A stretch of DNA of 35,023 nucleotides from Anaerolineae bacterium (lineage in GTDB: Bacteria; Chloroflexota; Anaerolineae; Aggregatilineales; J027). The notes beneath the pieces were generated by a model. It was given only the letters and a program-made list of their open reading frames with translations. It made no database searches and was not told where the DNA came from. The stretch lies in assembly GCA_021463865.1 (NCBI GenBank), contig JAJTXY010000040.1:1-35023 (forward strand), written 5' to 3'. This document shows positions 23,751 through 29,870 of this stretch, in pieces (the first letter of the stretch is position 1; each line of letters begins with the position of its first letter). The translations under genes and the position numbers were made by a program.

Positions 23751-24846
23751 GCATCTCCCGATAGACGGTCACTGTTTGGGCGGCAATTTGAGCCTGTGTG
23801 AAGTTTTCTAAGATACGTTGGCGACCTTGCTTACCCAGCGAAATACAATAATCTCGGTCTTCCATTAACTGACGCAAATGACAGGCTAACTGCTGCACGT
23901 CGTTTTCGGGAAATGTCAACCCCGCATGACCCACTACATCAGGAATCGCTGCGCTATCGGAACCGATCACCGCCACCTCACTTGCCATCGCCTCAATAAT
24001 GACCCGTCCATATTGCTCTTTCCAGTTGGGCAAGGTTCGTGAAGGGATGACGAGGGCATCTAGTTGTTGAAGATGGGATGGCATCTCGATGGACGGCACA
24101 AGCCCAACGAATTCGACCCGACCTGCGATGTTTAAACGTGCAGCCTGTTGTTCCAATCGGCTACGTTCCGGCCCACCCCCAATAATTTTGAGCCGCCAAT
24201 CCAAATCCGTCAGGGTGGCAAGGGCGTGCAACAATAAATCCACGCCTTTTTCGGGTACAAGTCGCCCCGCGAAACCAATCATAAAGGGCGTATGTTGGGA
24301 GGTGCGCTGAACAGGGGTGAATAATTCGGGGTCAACGCCGAATTGTGGAATAACCGCCATCTTGCCTTGATAACCCTTGATACGCCAGACCTCGGCGGAA
24401 CTTTCCGTACCCACCAGCGCATAATCTACGGTGCGGAGGGCCGTTTGTTCCATCCATGAAAAAGGGGGGGGATAGCGCCGAGCGATGTTCTGCCAAGAAA
24501 AAAAGAGGGTTTTGGCCTCCATCTTGCTGGTCGCCCGAAGCGCCAACCATGTCGCCAGATTATAGGGTTCTTCATCTATATGCACGATGTCTGGCTGGAA
24601 CTCATGAAGCTGTTTGGTAAATTCAGGGTAGTAATGTAGGTGGAAATTTCCATTCAAGCGCATCGGGGTCACGGTCAATTCATAACCATCGGTAAAGACT
24701 CGCTCCAACTGAGTTTCGCCGCGCTCGTCTTTCCATGAGGGTGGAACGAGAACCCGTAATGTTACATCAGGATGGCGTGCGATTTCTTCAAGTTTGCGCT
24801 GATAGATGCCAACAATGCAGGCTTTGGAAAGCATGAGGACGCGCAT
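23722..24846 (-). CDS. Family 4 glycosyltransferase
   Basis: This 374-residue protein has the two Rossmann domains of GT-B glycosyltransferases. The C-terminal domain shows the GT4 signature series IGFAGRLVPEKGVDLLLHAL, IIGGGPERSRLE, VEFVGLVPSIEMPSHLQ and the nucleotide-sugar-binding stretch EQYGRVIIEAMASEVAVIGSD with the E-x7-E pattern. The N-terminal domain begins MRVLMLSKACIVGIYQRKLEE. It would transfer a sugar from an activated donor to a lipid or polysaccharide intermediate at the cytoplasmic side of the membrane. Neither donor nor acceptor is evident, and no polysaccharide cluster surrounds it. GGAGCGCCC precedes the ATG. Confidence 0.92.
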   Translation of the reverse strand: MRVLMLSKACIVGIYQRKLEEIARHPDVTLRVLVPPSWKDERGETQLERVFTDGYELTVTPMRLNGNFHLHYYPEFTKQLHEFQPDIVHIDEEPYNLATWLALRATSKMEAKTLFFSWQNIARRYPPPFSWMEQTALRTVDYALVGTESSAEVWRIKGYQGKMAVIPQFGVDPELFTPVQRTSQHTPFMIGFAGRLVPEKGVDLLLHALATLTDLDWRLKIIGGGPERSRLEQQAARLNIAGRVEFVGLVPSIEMPSHLQQLDALVIPSRTLPNWKEQYGRVIIEAMASEVAVIGSDSAAIPDVVGHAGLTFPENDVQQLACHLRQLMEDRDYCISLGKQGRQRILENFTQAQIAAQTVTVYREMLNSSQNEGA

Positions 24847-24959
24847 GGGCGCTCCTTATAATAGTTCACGGTTAAGACGCGCCACATACAATACGGCCTG
24901 AGTAGGCGCTTGTCAACAGAGGGGTGGAAATTTACGAAATTTGGTTTTGGGTCTCAGCC

Positions 24960-24993
24960 AATTGGGTAGAGGATGTTTGTCCCCTACCCAATT
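24960..24993 (-). terminator. Stem-loop after rsgA
   Basis: AATTGGGTAG (24960-24969) pairs perfectly with CTACCCAATT (24984-24993) over a 14-base loop, eight bases past the rsgA stop. It has no T-run but is strong enough to act as a 3' end. Confidence 0.6.
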
Positions 24994-25000
24994 CCAGAGG

Positions 25001-25975
25001 TTAACCGTCGCGCATTTTTAGATAACTGTGATAACGCGATTCGGCAATTTTTGCCTGCTCCACTGCCTCGATAATCGCGCAGCCGGGTTCGCTGGTATGG
25101 GTGCATCTCATCCCAAAATGGCACGCACCAATCAGTGGACGCATCTCGCGGAAAAGATAGGCGAAATCCTCCCCGGTCTCGGTTGACCAGATGCCAAATT
25201 CGCGCATTCCGGGAGTATCCACTATCCCTCCGCCGATTTGGAGGGGAAACATCTCTTGATGAGTCGTTGTATGTTTGCCCTTGCCGGTGCGCTGATTGAC
25301 TTCATTGACTCGCAGGCCGAGGCCGGGTTCAATCGCGTTGAGCAAACTGGTTTTACCCACCCCGGATTTACCCACAAACACCGAGATTTTTCCGCTGAGA
25401 GTTTCTCGAAATTCGTCTAAGCCTTGTTGTTTGGTGGTACTCGTTAGATAGACGGGATAGCCAATCTGCCAATAAATCTCAAGCTCGGTAGGTGGAGCCT
25501 CTCGCAAGTCCATTTTGGTGATACAGATCACGGCTGGGATTTCGGCGATTTCTGCTGTCGCTAGGTAGCGATCCAGCATATTCCATTTGGGTGCAGGATT
25601 CGCGGCTGCAAACACTGGAATAATCAGGTCAACGTTGGTGACAATAACCTGTTCAAGTGGTTTCTGGCTTCCACGATCTTTAGGATCGGCGGCCAAGCGT
25701 GATAATTTATTGCGGCGGGGTAACACCTCTACGATCATGCCAGTCCCATCACCAGAATCGGTTAATACCACATGATCCCCAATCGCAATGGGGTCAACAC
25801 TCTGAATGTCGTCAACGGCCATTACACGCTTGCTGGCTGAAGATGGGTCGGAATGCCCAAACAGATAGACGAGGTTCTTCCGCAGTTTACTAGAAATGGT
25901 ACAGACCAAGACTTGGTCATCCGTGTGAACGGTATAGCTACCAATGGTTTTTTTGAATACTGTCCCTTGTATCAT
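25001..25975 (-). CDS. rsgA: Ribosome small subunit-dependent GTPase A
   Basis: RsgA is a circularly permuted GTPase that helps mature the 30S ribosomal subunit. The 324-residue protein has the expected order: an OB-fold domain (about 1-85), then G4 TKMD at 153-156, G1 GKSGVGKTS at 202-210, G2-like RTGKGKHTT at 229-237 and G3 DTPG at 253-256. The C-terminal zinc site consists of Cys285, Cys291, His293 and Cys299 in CHFGMRCTHTSEPGC. AAGGAAT precedes the ATG at suitable distance. A strong short reading frame with its own ribosome binding site lies 130 bases upstream on the same strand and may be a leader peptide. Confidence 0.97.
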   Translation of the reverse strand: MIQGTVFKKTIGSYTVHTDDQVLVCTISSKLRKNLVYLFGHSDPSSASKRVMAVDDIQSVDPIAIGDHVVLTDSGDGTGMIVEVLPRRNKLSRLAADPKDRGSQKPLEQVIVTNVDLIIPVFAAANPAPKWNMLDRYLATAEIAEIPAVICITKMDLREAPPTELEIYWQIGYPVYLTSTTKQQGLDEFRETLSGKISVFVGKSGVGKTSLLNAIEPGLGLRVNEVNQRTGKGKHTTTHQEMFPLQIGGGIVDTPGMREFGIWSTETGEDFAYLFREMRPLIGACHFGMRCTHTSEPGCAIIEAVEQAKIAESRYHSYLKMRDG

Positions 25976-26084
25976 GGGGATTCCTTGAACTTAAGGCAAA
26001 TGTGTCAATATGAAAAACGAGGCACGCAGCCATAGAACCCAAAAGGGTCGCCGCGTCCGCCGGACACATTCTGATGTGGTGAGG

Positions 26085-26110
26085 TTTAGTCTGGGAGTAG
26101 GGGGACTAAA
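26085..26110 (-). promoter_or_regulatory. Hairpin overlapping the stop of the short leader ORF
   Basis: TTTAGTC at 26085-26091 pairs with GACTAAA at 26104-26110. On the minus strand the 5' arm includes the TAG stop of the 21-codon frame at 26106-26171. A ribosome halting on that frame would unfold or block this stem, an attenuator-like geometry. Role inferred. Confidence 0.35.
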
Positions 26111-26171
26111 ACACTGCGGAATCAGAAGGCACGCCGGGAATGATTACAAGTGTGACATTGACAATTCTCAT
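26106..26171 (-). CDS. Putative 21-residue leader peptide upstream of rsgA
   Basis: The frame MRIVNVTLVIIPGVPSDSAV plus one Phe is preceded by a perfect AAGGAGG with a six-base spacer, the best ribosome binding site in this part of the window. It is on the rsgA strand and ends 130 bases before the rsgA start. Its stop codon lies within the stem at 26085-26110. The peptide resembles no family I know. It could be a regulatory leader peptide, a small protein, or coincidence. Confidence 0.4.
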   Translation of the reverse strand: MRIVNVTLVIIPGVPSDSAVF

Positions 26172-26285
26172 AACATGCCTCCTTGCTAAGTATCTTTGCG
26201 GAATTTGCTCTACCGTATCACAAACAATTGGAATATGTCAATCAAGAACAGTACCTATGGGGATATGGGATTTGCGTGATTGGTA

Positions 26286-26291
26286 TATAAT
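26286..26291 (+). promoter_or_regulatory. -10 box just before a GTG-start gene
   Basis: TATAAT ends 11 bases before the GTG at 26303. Transcription would start about five bases before the codon, leaving almost no leader. It resembles the arrangement at 19055-19060. No clear -35 element. Confidence 0.35.
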
Positions 26292-26302
26292 CCCCTTAAC
26301 AC

Positions 26303-26734
26303 GTGTTATTGACCCGCCCTGACTTTGAAGGATGTGTAGAGTTGGGTATCTATACGTCGGCAGCAAGTGAAATATTGGATCGCTTATGGGATAACTATGA
26401 AGGCTTTGCCGCCTATTTCCATGTGCGCGATGTCAGTCTGCGTGATCTGGGGCATCTTCTTGAAGAAGTATTTGTGCCAGCCTATCTGCACGTAAAAAGT
26501 AACCTAGACCGGGGCACCTTACATTCGCTTAACCATGAAATTACCGAAAATGTGTTGGGTGGCTTGCTGAACAAGCCCGGTTTCCGGGATCTGTGGAATG
26601 AATGGGATGATCATACCCGTCAAACATTTTTGCAGGAGCCGGTTGAAGAATTGTTAGGCCGGATTTTATTTGAAGAATATGCCGAGCAATTTGCGCGGGT
26701 TTTTATTGCCGCTTATGAGAGCCATCAGGCTTGA
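26303..26734 (+). CDS. Unrecognised small helical protein
   Basis: The 143-residue frame starts with GTG at 26303; no ATG is available near the start and no ribosome binding site is seen, but a TATAAT lies just upstream. The composition is acidic and amphipathic, with several helices (SAASEILDRLWDNYEGFAAY, LHVKSNLDRGTLHSLNHEIT, EPVEELLGRILFEEYAEQFA). The sequence is free of low complexity and reads like a real folded protein. I recognise no family or active site. It is separated by 357 bases from the tandem-NYN gene on the same strand, so an operon cannot be asserted. Confidence 0.6.
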   Translation: MLLTRPDFEGCVELGIYTSAASEILDRLWDNYEGFAAYFHVRDVSLRDLGHLLEEVFVPAYLHVKSNLDRGTLHSLNHEITENVLGGLLNKPGFRDLWNEWDDHTRQTFLQEPVEELLGRILFEEYAEQFARVFIAAYESHQA

Positions 26735-27091
26735 AAAAATTTCTCAAATAAATATTGTGCAAATTGTTCCAAGCGCTTGTATTTCAGCTAGAACAAAGCT
26801 ACAATAAAAATGTTATTCTGGGGAAGAATTGAATAAATATTTAGGAATTTTGAAACAATTGTTGGAATGGAAAATAACAAAGTGTTCTCTCCAAAAATGT
26901 TTGGGGAAACCTGCTACACATCCGCAAAAAATTAAATTAATTAAAGTATCGGGCATTCTCTCGTGCACTAGCTCTACAAATTGTTATCACTATCCTTATC
27001 AGAAATGTACTGATTTGGGAATTTAGCCTTTTAAAAAATTTCTTTAAGGCGGAAAGATTAAACGGGGTCGTTCGCGGCCCAAGGATAGAAA
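26735..27091. other. AT-rich intergenic region
   Basis: This 357-base stretch is distinctly AT-rich compared with its flanks. A TTG-started 65-codon frame at 26829-27026 has no supporting signals. An imperfect inverted repeat GCCTT...AAGGC sits at 27026-27050, shortly before the ribosome binding site of the NYN gene. The region is probably its promoter. Confidence 0.4.
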
Positions 27092-29194
27092 ATGAAGGCA
27101 TACTTAATTGTTGATGTGGATGATTTACTGGCCCGGCTGCACGAGAAAAACCTCGCGCTTGATTTACATGAAGTTGCTACAGCGTTGCGAAATGGGGCCA
27201 CCCTTGCATCTGGTTTGATGAGTGCTGATGAATTAGTAGCAGTGGCTGCTGCTGATTGGAATCGCCATAGTTTGATGCCGGGGCGCATTACTCCTAATAT
27301 TCAACAGATTTTCGTCACCACAGGCTTTGACATCTTTAATGTACCAGAACGTGCGTTTTTGGTGGATGCGCTGGTCGTCCATTATTTCGCCGACTCGGAT
27401 GTAGTGGATGAACTTGTTCTTGTTACCACGCGGGCTGATTTTGCAGCACTGAGTTCAAGAGTCAATTTACGTCCCCACACCCGTGTGCGAGTTTGGAGCG
27501 ACCAAGCACCGGAAGTCAATAACATCATCTTCCAACCGCTTGAAACCATTTTGGGTATCCCTACCAAAACCGTCTCAATGTACATTGACTTCGAGAATAT
27601 CACGATTGGCCTAAATGAGCAGGGCTACATCATTGACATGGATCGGCTGATTGATTCAATGGTGCGGCAGGCACGGGCACATGGTCGTGTAGCCCGTATG
27701 GCGGCTTATGCCCCTTGGGGTCAACGCGGCAGTTTACCCCCATTGGTAGATACTCAGGGGCGGGAAGTGTCGGATGATGTCCCAAGTCGTTTGGCATTAT
27801 CAAATATTGACCCGGTGTTTAATTTGCCGGGTAAAAATAGCGCCGATATGCGGATTGCCAAAGATGTCTTGGCCGACAGCTCGTTATCCGGCAGTTCGGA
27901 TATTTTCATAGTCGCCAGCGGAGACCGTGATTTTAACGATGTGTTTGGGGCACTCCGCGCACGCGGCAAACAGGTCATCGTATGGGGCGTGCATGGCAGC
28001 ACCAGCCGCCTCTTGGAAAATAACCCCGCCATTCTATTGGAATATTTGGATGACTTTACCCATTTCCAGCGGCACACCGAACTGGGACAGATTTATGAAG
28101 ACGCGACCCGCGACGCAGGTAGCGAAGCGTTGGCGTTCCGTCCTTCCCAATGGTCAAGCGTGGTGCTGCAATGCGACTTGCTGCAAGCCGAACGCCCCCG
28201 TTCCCCACTGACCCTCGACGATTTGACCGATCAGTTGGTAGAAGTGCATACCGTTACTAGTCCTGCGCGTGGCGAAGAATTGCTTAAACAGGCCGAAGGA
28301 CTTGGCTTGTTGCGAATCAATCACGATAACATCGTGACCATCAATGACCAACATCAAATTGTCAGTATTACGCGGCTGATCCGTGACCGAATTGTGCATC
28401 GGGTGGCAAATACACTCAGCGTGCGGAATTGGGAGTATGTCAATTATGGTTTTTTGCTGAAGGGCATCAGCATGGATTTGGATTTAAACGGCCCCGGCAT
28501 GAACCTTGATGATAATTGGCGCTCCGAATGGATTGACGCGCTGGTACGCGAAGGTATTTTGGTGCGCGAACTGGTGGCCCATCGCCATAATCCCGAAGAT
28601 TTAGTGCCTGTTATCCAACTCCCTGAAAAGTCGGCGGCGGTACAGCAGTATCGGCCTACCACCGAAGACCCTGAGGTCGAGGTGCCGGCGACGGATTTGG
28701 AAATCCAAGAGATGATGTATCGCGTCGTGGTCAGTGTCGAGCAGTTCACTAGCTTCCGCAAGTTTGAATGGTGTCCGCTGGGCAGCCTACATAAGCGGCT
28801 ACGAGCTTTTGATTCTGGCACAGCCTTTCAACGTGCGGTGGAAGTGATGATGGAAGATGGGGCGGTGCGCATCAACGAATATGAAAACCCGCAGAGCAAC
28901 TATCACACCAAAGGCATTTCGTTGGTGATGGATTCGCCATCTGTACAGCGCGTGCTGCTAGAACGGGATGCGTTTGTGCGGATGCTCCTCGATCTCTATC
29001 AACAGCACATCCCGATTACCGCCGGGGCGATTCAGGCTTCGACGGGTTTGGACTCCGATGTGCTTCAGATGTGGATTTCGATTATGGAAATTGAAAATAT
29101 CCTCAATTTGGTACCGGGGCACACCGATTTATACAGCTTGTTCCGCACCCACCACACCGTCAATTTGATTGCTGAGAAGTACGGCATCGAATAA
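27092..29194 (+). CDS. Tandem NYN (PIN-like) nuclease-domain protein with winged-helix-like tail
   Basis: The 700-residue protein carries two NYN-type domains. The second (about 160-325) has the full acidic set: Asp166 and Asn169 in YIDFENI, Asp252 in KNSADMRIAKDVL, and Asp278/Asp280 in VASGDRDFNDVF, followed by the strand KQVIVWGV. NYN domains are PIN-fold ribonucleases. The first (about 1-150) repeats the frame in diverged form: YLIVDVDDLL, VDALVVHYF and LVTTRADFAAL. It keeps aspartates 8, 92 and 116 but loses others, so it may be structural. The remaining 350 residues are mostly helical, with LOTUS/winged-helix-like stretches. AAGGA lies six bases before the ATG. It likely processes RNA; a defence role is possible but unproven. 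Confidence 0.85.
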   Translation: MKAYLIVDVDDLLARLHEKNLALDLHEVATALRNGATLASGLMSADELVAVAAADWNRHSLMPGRITPNIQQIFVTTGFDIFNVPERAFLVDALVVHYFADSDVVDELVLVTTRADFAALSSRVNLRPHTRVRVWSDQAPEVNNIIFQPLETILGIPTKTVSMYIDFENITIGLNEQGYIIDMDRLIDSMVRQARAHGRVARMAAYAPWGQRGSLPPLVDTQGREVSDDVPSRLALSNIDPVFNLPGKNSADMRIAKDVLADSSLSGSSDIFIVASGDRDFNDVFGALRARGKQVIVWGVHGSTSRLLENNPAILLEYLDDFTHFQRHTELGQIYEDATRDAGSEALAFRPSQWSSVVLQCDLLQAERPRSPLTLDDLTDQLVEVHTVTSPARGEELLKQAEGLGLLRINHDNIVTINDQHQIVSITRLIRDRIVHRVANTLSVRNWEYVNYGFLLKGISMDLDLNGPGMNLDDNWRSEWIDALVREGILVRELVAHRHNPEDLVPVIQLPEKSAAVQQYRPTTEDPEVEVPATDLEIQEMMYRVVVSVEQFTSFRKFEWCPLGSLHKRLRAFDSGTAFQRAVEVMMEDGAVRINEYENPQSNYHTKGISLVMDSPSVQRVLLERDAFVRMLLDLYQQHIPITAGAIQASTGLDSDVLQMWISIMEIENILNLVPGHTDLYSLFRTHHTVNLIAEKYGIE

Positions 29195-29204
29195 ATCCAT
29201 ATAT

Positions 29205-29246
29205 CCCCACCCCCTAACCCCTTCCCCATGGCAATAGGGAAGGGGG
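29205..29246. repeat. C-rich interspersed palindromic repeat, copy A
   Basis: It begins CCCCACCCCCTAACCCC and continues into an inverted GGGAAGGGGG half, forming a hairpin of the CCTTCCC/GGGAAGG type. It shares its left end with the copies at 29501 and 33374. Confidence 0.6.
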
Positions 29247-29311
29247 ATTGTTAGAGGATGTTGCAGAACATAAGTTCTATTACTGTGAGTTATATGCGCC
29301 GAAGTTGAATC

Positions 29312-29327
29312 CGTAACCACGGTTACG
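29312..29327. promoter_or_regulatory. Perfect palindrome, possible operator
   Basis: CGTAACC-AC-GGTTACG has seven-base perfect arms with a two-base centre, in otherwise gene-free sequence. It could bind a dimeric regulator; none is suggested by the neighbours. Confidence 0.3.
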
Positions 29328-29500
29328 CATGAGTTTGTGTTGTGACGAGATGATTAATGATAGAATTTGGCTTGGGGAGGCAAACAGGGCAATAAGGCAG
29401 GAGAAAAATTAACCGTCCAATAACGCGATTAAAACATCGCAAATCGCTTTGTAGCGGCTCTCATGTTGATTGTTGATTGAATATAGAAAGGGCGTTGTGA

Positions 29501-29537
29501 CCCCACCCCCACCCCTCCCTATGTTTGGGGAGGGGCT
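29501..29537. repeat. C-rich interspersed palindromic repeat, copy B
   Basis: The layout is CCCCACCCCCACCCCTCCC, then TATGTTTGG, then GGAGGGGCTT. Arms CCCTCCC and GGGAGGG-type pair. The loop TATGTTTGG is the reverse complement of the loop in the copy at 33374-33411, so the inner part is inverted relative to that copy. Confidence 0.65.
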
Positions 29538-29604
29538 TGAATACACCGTTATTGAAAGTGATAGGTGTATTTATGAGCACGCTTTCCATATGGTTTCGTA
29601 GACG

Positions 29605-29726
29605 GGATTCGGGTGATGGATGGGCGAAAAGCCGGAGGGGTCACAGACCCCTCCCTACGAAAATTCGCGGTAGGGATAGATCACAGGCCCATCTACCTTG
29701 TAGAGACCCATCATTCACCCGAATTC
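29605..29726. repeat. Inverted-repeat-bounded block (MITE-like)
   Basis: The left end GGATTCGGGTGATGGATGGG (29605-29624) matches the reverse complement of the right end at 29707-29726 at 17 of 20 positions. Inside lies a strong hairpin, GGAGGGGTC-ACA-GACCCCTCC (29634-29654). The 122-base block resembles a small non-autonomous mobile element or a structured RNA. No target duplication was identified. Confidence 0.45.
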
Positions 29727-29825
29727 GATATTAGACGCGCCGGGCTAAAGCCGTGCGCTGAATGTAAACTAAAATGCGGGTCGGCTTAGATGAAGATTGC
29801 TGTAAGCGCATATTACGACAGTGGG

Positions 29826-29831
29826 TATAAT
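29826..29831 (+). promoter_or_regulatory. -10 box of the TIR-NACHT gene
   Basis: TATAAT preceded by GGG lies 40 bases before the ATG at 29871. Possible -35 elements (TTGCTG at 29797) are too far away at 23 bases. The placement is plausible but the promoter is not proven. Confidence 0.35.
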
Positions 29832-29870
29832 GGGTGTTTTAGCCAAACCGCTACTTTTGGGTGAAGCCCT

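Larger units (their letters stand above)
25976..26302. other. Intergenic region upstream of rsgA
   Basis: Besides the short leader frame and its hairpin (26085-26171), this 327-base stretch holds a small GTCCG/CGGAC inverted repeat at about 26055-26065. At its right end it holds a TATAAT at 26286-26291 facing the next plus-strand gene. Confidence 0.4.
29195..29870. other. Long intergenic region with repeats upstream of the TIR-NACHT gene
   Basis: This 676-base stretch has no convincing gene. It contains two copies of a C-rich palindromic repeat (29205-29246 and 29501-29537), a 16-base palindrome CGTAACCACGGTTACG at 29312-29327, and an inverted-repeat-bounded block at 29605-29726. A TATAAT facing the TIR-NACHT gene lies at 29826-29831. 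Confidence 0.6.

Noticed and set aside
26829-27026. 65-codon frame in the AT-rich gap
   Set aside because: TTG start, no ribosome binding site, biased Lys/Ile composition caused by AT-richness.
29590-29730. tRNA-like structure
   Set aside because: There is a TTCG-containing segment, but no acceptor or anticodon arms in the proper spacing; the symmetry is that of terminal inverted repeats.
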